Shown here piece by piece: positions 1-12,699 of a DNA stretch of 64,000 nt. The stretch is from the NCBI GenBank assembly GCA_018873245.2, contig JAEMBT020000004.1, positions 11,440,418-11,504,417 on the forward strand, in the 5' to 3' direction. The first letter of the stretch is position 1. Each line of letters begins with the position of its first letter. A program made the position numbers and the translations under genes. This stretch comes from Archegozetes longisetosus. Taxonomy: Eukaryota; Arthropoda; Arachnida; Sarcoptiformes; Trhypochthoniidae. The notes beneath the pieces were generated by a model, which made no database searches, was not told the origin of the DNA, and saw only the letters and a list, made by a program, of their open reading frames with translations.

Positions 1-1591
1 ATAAGTTTTCATAGAATATTTTGAATGTCGCCATAAGCAAAACAAGATTATTCTCAAAACGACTCGCAAATATTGATCAAATTTAAAACCTAATAAAATT
101 TTCTTATTGTCTATTGGATTGGATTGGATTGAGCCAAAAACTGCATAGACTAGCGACTAATTCGAAGCAAACGATATACACATAATAAGATCGAGAGCTA
201 AAGGGGAATACAATTTATCACTAAATCGACAATTAACCCAATTCTGAGCGATTTAGCAGTTCATTCATCACTTAGGCCTTCATATAAAGAGTATATAAGA
301 ATTGTGTAAGCATTGTGTTGGGTGTCAAACGCGGCATACAATCGTTTGATCTTAAATCTGAATTATAACAGCAATTTGATGTGTGCATGTATTGTCTGCC
401 ATTTGTGAACCATTTAGTCAGAGAAAAATGATCTCCACTACAAGAATAGATCTTTTATGAGTGCGACTTTTCTAACATATTTCTTGTCTCCTGTACTCGT
501 AGGACAGAGACAGACGTGAAGCCTACAAAAGACTAACTCATATTTTAATGTACTTTTATAATGATGCACAAATGACTCGGTCTTCTTCTTATTGAACACT
601 TAGGCACAGCTCAGCCACAGAACAACACTTGGTCTGACCTGAAAACTTGTCAATCCTATGCCAATCATTAGCGATTCATAATGAATGGATCATCAATTTG
701 ATAGTGAATCTCATGACAAATAAATGCGAAATAATCTCTTTTTATTATTATTGTGAATACATCATCAAATATTAATATCGCTTTTTGACACTAATTTGCC
801 CTCAATCTGCTACAAAAGAACTGTTAACCAGAATTTACTCTTTCTTTTGCAGTTGTTGTTGTCGTTGTCGTCATCGTGTGGTAGGTTTAAATTCAATACA
901 ATTTTTAATGAAGCATAAAATTTATTGAACTTCTAGTGGAAACTACAATATCTAACACTAATCTCTACTAATGTTAGAGCTGTGGCAAAAAATACAGTCG
1001 GAGTGAAATATTACGGGAAACGTAAATTTTTTAAGGCCAACAAAATAGAGAGAAATAAAGAACAAAATAGAGTAAAAAATAAAAAAGAAGTGGACAAAAC
1101 TGGTGTTGTCAAGGATTGACGTTCGATACCTCGTTCTGATATGACCACAGTTGGCAATAGCATCGATTTTTGTAGTGAAAGCCTTCTCTAAGTAAGTGAT
1201 GCGCACATTGACTGCACCATAAGTTACACTGATTTAACACTTGAAACAAAATACGTACTCTGTAGTTAAGCAAATCTCAATCGAATAATAGTAGACACCT
1301 ACGAGAAGCCGAACAACACTATTTTCACTGATCTCAGTATTCCTATTATATTTGGCTGTTTTTGATAAGTGTGCGTCTTCTTATTATTCTTCTAGAGGAG
1401 TCTTAAATAAAGCTCACAATTGTATAATGAGATTATGATAACATTGGCAGATTGGCGCGAGTCTTGCTTTGAATCACAACTCACTCACACATACAGTGAA
1501 AGGCAATAACAGACACTATTTTTATTACAATAATAATATGATTAATGTAAACATTTCAAGCATAACAAAATATTTACAACACAATTGTTGC
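1..1591. other. No gene seen
   Basis: AT-rich sequence without a frame I would call coding. Two 3' splice-site-like points stand out: a pyrimidine run ending in AG at about 602-603, and a better one (tttcttttgcag) ending at 852. Neither is followed by a persuasive exon. Confidence 0.5.
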
Positions 1592-1760
1592 TCATAATAA
1601 CAACGACAACACACTTTTTATATCAATATATTTCAAACTAAACCTTTCTTTTAGACAGTAATTTAATTGTTGCCCAAAAATCAATTGAGAAATGCTTTTC
1701 ACATTTGAGTGTTTGCTTTTAGACTGAAAATGACAAAAATGTAGTACTTTGTGAACTGGT

Positions 1761-2024
1761 ATGAGTGGAGCGCTTGGCAACAACCAGATCAACGAACAAC
1801 TACCTGAGCGAAAGTTAGCGGGCCTGAAGGGGAATAGGGGGCACAGATTAGATGCCTTGGGGCACAATTCGAATGCACTGTCGAGTAACGCCAAACTTTC
1901 GAGTGTTTTAATGCAGCTCTGCTTCAATAGTGAATGTTATGCAAGGAATGCTACTCGACTGCATTTGCTGCTTCTTTTTCTCAGTCTGAATCGCATATTT
2001 CCACCCCCTCTTACACTGTTGTAA
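1761..2024 (+). CDS. Small hypothetical ORF (87 aa), unrecognised
   Basis: I do not recognise this frame. It starts at an ATG with G at -3, has an in-frame stop just upstream, and runs 87 codons to TAA. The first ~50 residues are polar and mixed (start MSGALGNNQINEQLPERK), as in a soluble protein. The last third is leucine-rich (LHLLLLFLSL) and looks like translated pyrimidine-rich DNA. The minus strand is also open through this stretch, so strand choice is uncertain. A second plus-strand ATG frame begins 31 bases after the stop, at 2055. This may be a chance frame in a locally GC-richer patch. Confidence 0.2.
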   Translation: MSGALGNNQINEQLPERKLAGLKGNRGHRLDALGHNSNALSSNAKLSSVLMQLCFNSECYARNATRLHLLLLFLSLNRIFPPPLTLL

Positions 2025-2054
2025 AGTCAATGAACCCCCCACAACATCCACACC

Positions 2055-2216
2055 ATGACTTTTTTGAAAGAGGAGGCAGACGCTAAAATTGGCAAATTTA
2101 ACATGATTACCATCGGAAACGCGGAAACGTGTACAGTAAGTGCGCGCAGGTGGACGACACAGAATAGCAGACACTACAAGAAAGATGTGGGAGAGATCTC
2201 ACAGAGACCAGAATAG
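2055..2216 (+). CDS. Possible first coding exon or 53-aa small ORF
   Basis: The ATG sits in a good eukaryotic context (ACC before ATG) behind a C-rich, leader-like stretch, with an in-frame TGA at 2031-2033. The frame opens MTFLKEEADAKIGKFNM. After exactly 27 codons it meets a strong 5' splice-site sequence (ACA|GTAAGTGC, GT at 2136-2137), in phase 0. Read through, it continues to TAG at 2214-2216, giving 53 residues. It could therefore be an 81-bp first coding exon (2055-2135) or a short intronless ORF. An overlapping plus-strand frame continues to 2379 and a minus-strand frame is open opposite, so the locus is ambiguous. No family is recognised. Confidence 0.3.
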   Translation: MTFLKEEADAKIGKFNMITIGNAETCTVSARRWTTQNSRHYKKDVGEISQRPE

Positions 2217-3924
2217 AAGAAATGATGAAATAGCAAAAATGGTTATGGCTCTAAAAAATACTGATACACATCTCTCTCCATCAACGACAGAGTACTGTTT
2301 AAGTGAAAACTTACACTATATTATAGTCTATCTATTGATGAAAAATAAACTCAACGTTCGAAACCTATGTTTCGCTTAAGCTTTGAGCTAAGCTTTTCCG
2401 AGACTCTATCACTGACTATCAGGAGGCAGTAGAGCTCATCATTTTATAATAAACAGAGAGATGACAGAAAATCATAATTTAGATGAAGTAACAAAAGCAA
2501 TGACTGGTAGGAGAATGAGACGAAACAACTTATTGGGCAAATAATTTGCAATCAAATTGTTTAACTTATAATTAGTAGACGAAAACAGAATTCATATTCT
2601 GTTGCTATGGAGAAGTAGAAATTTAATGGCAATTTTCATTCACATATTTTCAAATTGACAGATAGTATGCGTTGTAATAAAACAGTGCAACGAATAATAT
2701 TATTCGCCGAAGTTATAATCATCATCAAAATCGTGATTATGGACAGGCTATGACAGTGAATGCTCAAGAATGCGTGTCCGATATCCATCATAGCGAGACA
2801 ACTACTATAAATTTTGTTGCGCCAACTTTTTTCTAATGGATCAAAAATCGCATTAAAAATATGGCGAACCTTTTCTCAGATATAAGTGTTTGCGGCACAA
2901 CAAGTCTAGAAGTTTATCAAACAAACTCGTCTGCGAACACAAGTTATTGGAACGAAAGGTTATTCGTCATCGATATGTCTATTTGTACGTCTGACAGAAT
3001 TTTTGCACTCATTTTTAACTCATATGTATCTGTGCAGTGATTACGATTAGTTACTCGCAGTCAACTATTAATAGAACTACAGGTAATTTTTGCGCAACCA
3101 TTTCTACCACTACTTCACTACTAGTACTACTCGTCATACTTATCAACAATGTCTTTATTCATAAACATGTAAACGAACGCTTAAATACAAAATAAGCCTC
3201 TGATTAGTTGGCAGTAGAAGAAATGCTTTTTCAAAATAGAATTACTTAGGAAGCTAGTTTCCAACACTTCATAAAAGTGATTTAGATTTGATCAATTGAC
3301 CATTTTTTGTGTTTACAAATATTGATGAGATAATTTAGAAAAGCCGACGAGTTTGTTAGCGCTTCATATTTTCAAATAAGAAATTACCAAATGCATCAAA
3401 TTTGAAGTGAAGGTACAAAACATTTACATTTTGCAACTGGAAAGCATTGCCACACTAGAAAATACAGTCAAAAAAAGAGGTACACCATTATCAACATGAA
3501 AAAGAATTTAATCCCTGGGGATAAAATAATACGTAATGTATTTGCAATGTCTACCATACTTTGGAGCAAGAAATGTTATTTTTCCCACGTTCGCCAATAC
3601 ATGAGAGCATCAATTTTTATAGTAAATACTATATATAGTGTATTTTCGGTCAACCTGTGTGTATACTATGTGTGCAATAAAAAGGCAAAACTACTCACGA
3701 TTCGGTACTCCGAAGCAGAATAAGTATAAAAACTGAACGCATGGCAACAGCAAAATCAAGCTATAAAAAGCGTGTTTCTAAGTTTCCATAAGTTTTTTCA
3801 ATTTCTGAATAATATAATTTAATAAATTTAATTATAAGCCATTCATAGGAATAAAATATCAACTTTTTTGACGGTGTAATTTAATGTTAATTTAATAAGT
3901 TTTCAATAAAGGTTTAGTGGATAT
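2217..3924. other. No confident gene; weak ORF at 3496-3723
   Basis: A polar frame with no upstream ATG continues to 2379. A 75-codon ATG frame at 3496-3723 on the plus strand starts MKKNLIPGDK, has A at -3 and contains a hydrophobic middle (residues about 38-60). Nothing supports expression. The remainder is AT-rich and stop-dense. Confidence 0.35.
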
Positions 3925-3955
3925 TCAATTTTGGGGATATATTAATGGTTTCAGG

Positions 3956-3979
3956 GAGAGAGAGAGAGAGAGAGAGAGA
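3956..3979. repeat. (GA)n microsatellite
   Basis: An uninterrupted GA run of about 12 units. Read on the minus strand it encodes the Ser-Leu repeat near the end of a 113-codon open frame (3925-4266). That tail is therefore microsatellite-derived. Confidence 0.95.
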
Positions 3980-4089
3980 ACATTGAATAGATTTTTAGTA
4001 TTGAATGTTAGATGTAATATGAAAAGGAGGTAACCTTGAAAAGAGCTGGTGCAAAGAGTGTAGTGCAGAGAGTGTAATGTTGAGAGCAA

Positions 4090-4845
4090 TGCCCCACAAA
4101 TATTGCAAAATAGAAGAAAAGCCATTTTTGCGTTCCTGTCACGTATATTTATTATGACGTTCCCAAAGCGAGCATATCTTAATGGTCTCTTTCTTTCTGT
4201 CTTTAGTGTGTTTAGTCTCTGTCCCATTTTTAAGCCAGAAATCATTGATGCGCACAACTGCCACATTGGTTTCGGTATACAATTTTGGGCCAGTTTTGAG
4301 CGCAGGCTTTCTCTTAGGACTTACAAGTGTTGTAGTACTAGTAGTAAAGGTATACAAAGGCGACTAATATAATGGTATAGTTAGCACTAAATGAAACAAT
4401 AGTGAATCATTGTTAGGCTATTATTTGACTTGTCTATCAGACATCAACCTCACAGATTGCATAACGGTTCAGTTCAAGGGCGGACAGGTATCAACCATCA
4501 GCTTTCAGACTACTATAAGACCTACGTATACGTTGCACTCAATACTATCACTAATTCTAGTCGTACACCACATATACCTCTATACCTATACCTCTATGAA
4601 AGTGTACGAGACTATGCGGGAGACAATATTACATATAATGTTAAACATAATCAAAGCAACGCTACGCCAATTCGGAGCCAAGAAATGACGAGAACTAAAA
4701 TTGAATCCAAGGTGAACCGAGTGTACCAATGCATTCATGCACAACAGACCACTTCTCAAACATATTCAGCCTTTATTTTATCGATAACCACTTGCAATCT
4801 TGTTGTCAAGACATTTTGGCATAATTTACCCTTTTTAATTTGAAA
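4090..4845. other. Island of overlapping open frames, possible coding or decayed gene
   Basis: Six frames stay open here. The minus strand has an ATG frame of 113 codons (3925-4266, start MWQLCASMISGLKMGQRL) and one of 72 codons (4139-4357). The plus strand has 89 codons (4103-4372), 61 codons (4182-4367), 92 codons (4410-4688) and 137 codons (4430-4843). The 137-codon frame begins at TTG, so it would need a splice entry; a plausible acceptor (tgtctatcag) ends at 4440. Its product is polar and mixed in composition (for example ESVRDYAGDNITYNV), unlike the hydrophobic frames typical of T-rich DNA. It shares DNA with the 92-codon frame, so at most one is real. No domain is recognised. Confidence 0.3.
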
Positions 4846-7800
4846 ATACGTCAGCAATTATTTTAGACAATTTAGGCAGTTATCTCAAGTTATACTTTAC
4901 ATATACTCGAAAATTTAGACCTTTTTTTACTTCGACATTAACACTGTCGACACCTAAATATGAAACTATACTTTAGATCTTAATGATTATGGCATTGAAA
5001 ACCTTTAAATCCCCATCAAAGTAATGATTGATCAAACATTATGAATAATTGTGATTATAATGTAATCTAAACTGAAGGCATCATTTTTATCGAATAAGCT
5101 CTTGAATAAAATATAAGAATATTAAGTATGAAATATGACATAATCTATCTTTATATTGAAAGATCAAAACATAATCACTAATTTTTGGCATCTCTTAAAC
5201 AACTTTAAATCCTAATTACTATTATTTAGAATTATAAACCACTTAAACATTTGAAAATTATTAATTCAAAAAAGTGCTGATAAAGTTATCGCAAGACCCA
5301 ATTTTTGCTCCACAATCGTTTCGAATTTTCGCGATAACTTCAGTTATTTTCATTTATTTCTTATGGCAAAAGTAAATTATTAATATTATCCTAAGGACAA
5401 TCGATCCTAAATTGTTGCCGTACCCTTCAATTGAAGCTTAGATATGAATTTTGAAAACTAAAGTTTGACACAGTTATCGTTTAATTAGTGCGATAATGAT
5501 TGGTTCAATGTTTAAAATGGAAATATGAATCGCAAAAATGCTCACAAATCTTCAAAAATATTATCAGGTTTTACTATAATCTGTTGAGTTAGATATTAAT
5601 TTAAAGGTGGACGAAAGCATATTTTTAGGCTAAAAGAAGCCTTATTACTGGTTGCAATTTGATGCTAATAAACTAAATTGAAAAATTCACAAAAAAGTCA
5701 TTTCTCGGCAAATCTGAGCTCGATCTCAAATTTCGAACTTGACTTATAAGTCGGCAAATTTTGATAACATACGAGTAAGACGAGAATCGTGTTTATATTT
5801 TTATATACTATCGCAAGATTACTTGAAATGGGATAACCCATTGACACAAATAAAAACCAGAATATGCCGATTAGATTGAAACACACACATTATTGATTGC
5901 TATTTGAAAAACACTTTCACATTACGATAACATTGAGTGATAATAATTTGTAATAATTACAAAATATTGCGTCAAACGGTACTCAATGCGATCGTAAGAG
6001 TTATATAAACTTGATTTTAAGCTCTAAAAATAGGGACTTTAGAGATGAAGGGCTTTTCCTAATAATAAGGAAATGGTTTATAAGTTATAGATGTGCGTCA
6101 TTCAAACCATACACAACAACAATTCGAGCAAAGAGTGCAACATTTCATTTAGTTATTTGCCAATATGAAAAACAGAAAAAATATGCAATTCAAACTTTTA
6201 ATTAAATCAAATTGTAGTGAAATAAAGTGATCTCAGACTCAAACTGTTCGAAAGTGAATTCAATTCAACAGTTATGTGAGACAACTATAACGACAAATAA
6301 GAAAAATGAAAGAAACAAAATTATATGACTGCATATCACAAATAATAGATCCTATTTATCACATTTGGCCATCAGTGACAATATATAAAATGCAAATAAG
6401 AAATATGACAATAAATTGAATGAGAAATTGTGTTATTCGTTAGGATCGGACTAAATTGAAGTGATAGAAAGTTTTTTTATTACATATATTAGGTGTATAT
6501 AGAGTGTATATTTAGTTGCAATTCAAGCACTAATAATATAGCACTGAAAATACGTGTATTGCAGAACAAAAGCTAAGCATCAAATCACATGAAATTACAG
6601 CTCACAACTCGATCAGACAATCACAGAAAAGATGAGAAAACATTGCAAAAATGTCTTAAGAGCAAACTAAATGCTGTACACAGCAAATAAATAAATATTT
6701 CATGCCATACACAGTTATGACTGCTATTACGTAATCTTATTTCAGTTTACAGGTGATAGATTTCTTTAAACAAATTTATAATTTAAATTTGAATATTCCC
6801 CTTATAATACGCACAAAAGTTTCAATTCTTTCAAAACCATTCGACTGGAATCAATGCCTATTCTCAAAGTAGATCCAAACTAAATTAACTCCATTTATGT
6901 GAAAACTTTTCTAAACTAAGTAAACTTTCAAATTTGTAAAGCCCTAACGAATATTTTAGCGAAAACTTATTTGTGATCGTATTTTCTCACTTTATCATTA
7001 TTTATGTGATCATCATTTACATAGGTTTCATATTTTTCGTTTGCAACAGTGATAAACACAAGTATTTTATGATAACGAAACGTGAAAGAGAGAGAGAGAG
7101 AGCGAAAAACTGTCTGTTTGTATGACGAAAATTCAATTTTGTACATAAGCAAATAAAAAAAGTGTTACAATTCGTCACTTGAAAACAGTGAATACAATTT
7201 AAGCCTAAAGATGAAGAGCAGCAGCAAAAGCAAACCAATTGGCGAAAACTATTTGCCATATAAATCACATAATAATGAAATAAAAAATATTGAGTGCGTT
7301 GCAAAGCAACCGAAAGAAACAAAAGACAACTTTGTTGATAAGAAAAGTTATGTTTCTCTTTCTACAACTACAAATACATAAACACAATACGAGTTTGTTT
7401 TCAGCCTAAAAACACTTTCCGTACACTGAACAAACATCTTATTTGAAATGAAACTTTAGAATGAATCCTATTAAGAAATAATTTCTCGCAGAGTATCGAA
7501 TCAATGCAATTCTAGTTATGATTGAAGCGATTTGAATGACTGCAATAAGTGGAATAAAATTGTAATTTTAAACTTTCAAGTTGTTTTAATGAGCGGAAAG
7601 CCTCTTCGGCAAACACTTATTTATGTAGTAAGTCAAGTTGATATGTGAACAATCCAATAGATGCGAATAGATAGCAATACATAAATAATAAGCATTTGAC
7701 ACACACCCATCTCAACTTCAATTGGCATACATTGTATACAAAGTATAGGTGAGTATTGGATTCAAGTTAAACATGAGAACATCATAAGATTAGGCTCAGT

Positions 7801-8038
7801 TTTAGTATAAATAAAATAGAGGCTAAACTAAACTCAATTGAAAGGAGAGGTTTTGAAGAGATTAGCAGCACTCAAACCAGAGCTCATTCTGAGAACATGT
7901 GACACGTGAGGTAACGGGCATCAAAAGAGAAAGTTCTATTCCTCGCTCTTGTGCCATAACTAAGTTTTCACGGGTCGCTAACTTTCAATGATAGCTCAAA
8001 ATTATATGATTGGCGTTACCGAACAGAGTAAAGCCAGA
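4846..8038. other. No gene seen
   Basis: AT-rich and stop-dense on both strands. It contains a short GA run at 7087-7102 and a good donor-like sequence (TAG|GTGAGTAT) near 7748 without a matching exon. An E-box (CACGTG) lies at 7903-7908. Confidence 0.5.
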
Positions 8039-8164
8039 CTATACGCGTGCCCATAGACCCAAAATAGCCAAAAGTAATAAAATTATTATGACATGAATCA
8101 AGTCGGTCAGAGCTGAATAATTGACGCCCAGTACAAGAAAATGCTCGCTGACGGAGGCGGGCAT
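8039..8164 (-). CDS. Candidate 41-aa single-pass membrane micropeptide
   Basis: The minus-strand ATG at 8164 gives 41 codons and a TAG stop at 8039-8041. The N-terminal ~22 residues are polar (start MPASVSEHFLVLGVNYSA). They are followed by a strongly hydrophobic helix-length stretch (about residues 23-38, DLIHVIIILLLLAILGLW) and a short ARV tail. This is the layout of a tail-anchored micropeptide. The frame stays open a further ~28 codons upstream without an ATG, so it could instead be the end of a longer spliced protein. Local GC is higher than in the flanks. It lacks the LFTTF-type motif of arthropod sarcolambans, so no family is assigned. The plus strand also has a short ATG frame here (start MLADGGGHGFKASSY). 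Confidence 0.33.
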   Translation of the reverse strand: MPASVSEHFLVLGVNYSALTDLIHVIIILLLLAILGLWARV

Positions 8165-8249
8165 GGATTCAAAGCTAGTTCTTACATAAGGACTCTCGTC
8201 TAATATAGCTTGGAAACACGCAAATACTTGTACATATGTAATGCTAACT

Positions 8250-11200
8250 TACACTTACTATACATTCTATACAATGTATGTGTGTATGTGTGCCAATCAT
8301 GTCTAGCATGTGTGCTCTGCTGTGTTCTGCTTTACGTAAGGTGTTATTTCGTCTTACATTATTATCCCTGCCATCAAAATTGATGCGCTCAACGAATAAG
8401 TGGTAGTAAAAGTTACCCAAACCAGCCATATATGACTTGGTTAGACATTTCCTTCCTGTATAAATACATGATTTATAGAAACACAACTTTTTTTAGTTAA
8501 TAGCATCTCAACTTCAATCATATGATTGCATGTGTTCACAATTTTTAAATGCCAGAGTCGGCCACAAGAATCATTTTCTAAAAAGATCAATTCAAATATA
8601 TTAATACACATCTTAGTAGTGAGTGAAAACCATGCAAGTACTCAATATATGAGTAGTTTGTTTGAGCCCAAACACTATTATGAGACCAATAATGCCCGAA
8701 AATGCTTTCATTTACAACTCATTTGTTTGAACAAAGCTATGATAATAACAATAATAATAACGTTAATAACAATACTAAACTCTTTTAACTGAACTGTAAA
8801 AAAAGTCTAACAAACGATCATTTCGTGCCAATTTCTAGCAGACAAAAGAATAAAAAGTTCAATTGCAACAAAATTGTCTGATTAAAGGGGCGACGCCTAA
8901 AAGTGGTCAGATGTAAAACGGAAATTTAATTTGTGTGATTTTGATTTGAGAAGAGCACAATTTTTAAATTGCAGCACCAGTGCAAACCACTACAACAGAA
9001 ACTGATCCGACGTGTAAGTAGTGAGCAGCAGAAGAAAAGTTGGCGCAATCCTAATCCTATATAACGATAACGATGTGTTTTTTGCATGTTGCGAACTGTA
9101 TTGCTCAAGTACCAGTAGCTTCACCGGTGGCACAACCATATTATGCATGGCTAACATTTTGTACAATATGTAAAAATAGGTGCAATCCCTCCCTAGTATT
9201 GCACGTAAAACACTAATTAGTAGAAAAACAAAATACATATATTATTTCGCTGCAGAGCAACACAAATGCTGACAAACAATATAAAAAATATTGCATACAT
9301 ACTAAACAGTATATATGAAAATGAGTAAAAGTGCGACAAACACACAAGCAGAGATATCATTTTTCATTTGATTTTATACTGAATATATCATAACTATAAT
9401 AAAACAATATATGTTATACCAATGTATTGTGTATTATTTTAGGAGAAAATATCTCTCAACTAATCATGTCTATGGATTGATATATGGGGGCCATAATAGT
9501 GTTACGATCGAGTTTATGCTTACATTCTATGTATGTTTTATTTAATTTTATATTTTTTATTCGAATAACAACGTTATAAGTAATTTGATGAGAAAAGCCA
9601 TGCGATGCGACTGTTTTTCAATCACACGAATGAGAAATACTAACGATGTAAACCACATCAAGCATAACTGGTATGTTCAAAGATGACAGGTATGTGCACT
9701 CAAATATGGTCTTTAATTGATATCTCTGTCATGTTATTATTTGTGACTCTTTTATCTTTATTTAATTAGAAAACAGAGAAACAGTTCAAAACTTGAAAAT
9801 GTCAAACAAACAAAGAATAAGACAATCAGATGCAAAAACACATGCGCTCGTTACTGGCATTTAAATATCAATATATCATTTCATATAATGGCATATACCA
9901 CACATTTATTTTAATTCACAGTAATTACAGACAAATTTGATTTCATTCTGTTTCAATTAATCGCAAAATGACTCGAAAATTTGCCAATACAGATACAGCC
10001 CGACAATTGTGACAAATGCGAGTATCACATCCGCAACTGTGGACGTCTAATCAAACTAATCTCTCCTATAATGAGCTCCAGAGCGTCAAAAGTAAAAAAC
10101 TTTCAATAAGAGCCATACAAACAATGTATTGTATAGAAAATACCAATATTTAAATCAAAACTAAAATACAATTCAAAAGAAAATGATTAATGAAAGCAGC
10201 AAAAAATCGATATTCTTCAAGCATTTAATCAAATTATATTGTGAACATTCATTTATTTAAAAATGAATTTCTAGCTCAACAAATTAATTATAAAGATTTG
10301 GCATTTTTTAATGATCCAAAATTTATGGTCAGATAATTGGAGCTTTAGTTCATATGAGAAACAGTTTGATGTGTCAAACTTTTGAGCTGCTATTTATATC
10401 GATATATTTACTGCATTTATTTACAGCAAATAATCATTTTTTCTCCAAAAGTATATATATATATTTCGCTTATTATGCACTTATTTTCGTTTATTATATA
10501 TAAATATATATTATTGGCATTCAATCATTTGACGGGCAGCGATGCAGAGCGAGAAAGTTTGCTTTAACTCCTAAAGTAAATTCATTTTAGAAGTATTTCA
10601 ATCTAAGTTGCAAATAGTTGACAGCTATGTAAAAAAGCAAACACCAGAAACAGGTGAATAGTGGCTGAAAAAAGCGCTATCAAAATCTGTTTGTCGTCTT
10701 ATTAGAAGAACAGCAATCATTCATTTGATTTACTCGCCAGACACGAGATTTTACGATTGTATTTACTCTGCAGATGGTTGTGTACTATTTCAAACTCTAG
10801 TCAATTATATTAATACTGTTTCCCAACCGAGTCCAGTATTCACTTTTTCGTCCGAACGCCCAACAATTTTGTTAAATTACTTCGTAATATGGCTTTTGGT
10901 TTGGAAGTAACGTTTTTCCGTTTAAATCCTCAACAAATTTCGAGTGCCTTCAAAATGATTAATCAATTGAAAGGGTTTTCCTAAAGCTATCATTTGATCA
11001 CATTTAGCCAATACTACCGAATACTCACTTTTGAATAAATTGGAACAAAAAATAATATACTTTATTGAGCACTACTCCAACTCACTTCTTGAAGATTTAT
11101 GGAAACATATTCCCAATTAGTTATTATTGCATGAGAACATATTTTTTATTCTATTCCAGAAAAATCAATTTATTGATGGATTCAATTCAAACAGCATTAA

Positions 11201-12360
11201 GTGTTTTCTGTTGGAAAAAACTTCGTTCAAAAAGATTCAAACCAATTATGAAAAAATGATAGCATTTGAAATGCGATCATATTGTTTGACAACTTTTAAG
11301 TAATAAAATTAAACTGAATTTGATCATCAACGTTTGCAAGTAATGGCTTGAAGAAATAGTCTCAAAGTGAAAATAAGCTTTTGATTGGAGAACAGAGTCA
11401 TTAGAATAGGTTTAATACTAATCTGATGTAATTAAATAGCAGTTAAAATTGAAGTATTGACAAATAATTAAATATATTTACAACTAAAGCAAACCAATTA
11501 GAATTAATAATCATGTGAAGTACTAATTATCAGTAATGATATCATTAGTGAAAATTGTGAGGAGTCTATAATTAATTTGAAAGAGTATATATTGTTAAAC
11601 AATTGGTCGCAATTATAATCTCAATTTGGCTTAAATCACAACATAAATAAATGTTCAAATAACAGTCATGTAAGAACATAATAAATGAATAAACGAGTCA
11701 ACAAAAATATTTCTTCTTCAGTAGTACAGCAATACCTCCAAACAGTGAGCGACTGGAGACTGAAAACTTACATTGACTACAACGAAGTTTCACTATAAAC
11801 GAGTCATAATTAATTGAATAGTACCTGTCAGCACCAAACGACTGCGTTTACTATGTATCGGATTCACTACAAACAAGTTGACTACATCGAGGTATCATTG
11901 TAGCTAAGGTAAAATAACATACGCTAATAAATGCACGAAAAGCCATTCTAATGGCCCTCTAAAAAGCTGTCATACTGTTAGGCATGTTTGCTATAATTTA
12001 CATGAGTTTTATTACGTAATAGTGAGACGTTTAGGTGTTTATAACAAGAAAATCCGTTCGATTATTGCTTAGAAAAGAAAATGTGTTACTTTTAAACCAA
12101 GAGACAGACAATCAGATAAATAGATAAAGAGAGAGCAAAACAGAGCAATTGGCAGCACTTTCATTAGGAATGCTACTGATCTAATATTTGAGTAAACACT
12201 TTCTATTTGAGTTCTTGTTCAGCGTACAACTATTACATATATACAAACAGATTCCCGAATATAATACCATTAGTTTTTGCCTTTTCTTCTTCTCATTCTC
12301 GCGAATCCCTTTGATTACACCCAAAGAAGAGAGCATATAATCGGATGACTCGAATGTTGG
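8250..12360. other. No confident gene; weak ORF at 8990-9238
   Basis: Mostly AT-rich and empty. On the minus strand an 82-codon ATG frame (9238 down to 8990) opens with a signal-peptide-like MYFVFLLISVLRAILG followed by a mixed sequence. It may be chance, since T-rich strands readily give hydrophobic starts. A minus-strand frame at 8244-8486 has no early ATG. Confidence 0.4.
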
Positions 12361-12400
12361 TTGTGTTGTGTTTGTTGTATATTCTGTGATCGTTCACAGT

Positions 12401-12600
12401 CTAACACTCTGGTTCATAGTATTGATAATGTTGCCACTGTTCATAAGTGTTGAATCTGTGCTCGAGATGGGCAATGATGGGGTCAAGTTGCCTCAGGAGG
12501 TGCTCCACACCAATGCATGGCTCAAAAGACTTAAACCTAATAAGATGAGAAGCACTCGCCACCAGCACCGCATCCGTCAATACAAACACTTCAATTATAT
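12401..12600. other. GC-richer patch open on both strands, possible exon
   Basis: This ~200-bp patch is GC-richer than its surroundings. The minus strand reads 62+ codons to TAG at 12401 (contains RFKSFEPCIGVEHLLRQLD). The plus strand reads through the same bases (contains NDGVKLPQEVLHTNAWLKRL) into a (TTA)n repeat. Neither has an ATG start or a good donor. It could be a decayed exon or an old repeat fragment. Confidence 0.2.
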
Positions 12601-12619
12601 TATTGAGATTGAGACAAAC

Positions 12620-12647
<28 letters not shown>
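12620..12647. repeat. (TTA)n microsatellite
   Basis: About nine TTA units, immediately beside the GC-richer patch at 12401-12600. Confidence 0.93.
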
Positions 12648-12650
<3 letters not shown>

Positions 12651-12699
12651 TGCTGTTATATCGCTTCGAGATTCTACTGATTCTACTCTCGATTTAATC

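Noticed and set aside
1115..1135. tRNA B-box-like GTTCGATAC, and a second match (GTTCGAAAC) near 2357
   Set aside because: Neither can form a T-arm stem with its flanks, and no acceptor stem or A-box fits nearby.
2024..2036. Inverted repeat AAGTCAATGAACC resembling an ecdysone response element (IR-1)
   Set aside because: One mismatch to a degenerate consensus; such matches are common by chance and no supporting sites lie nearby. Its position just ahead of the ATG at 2055 is noted only.
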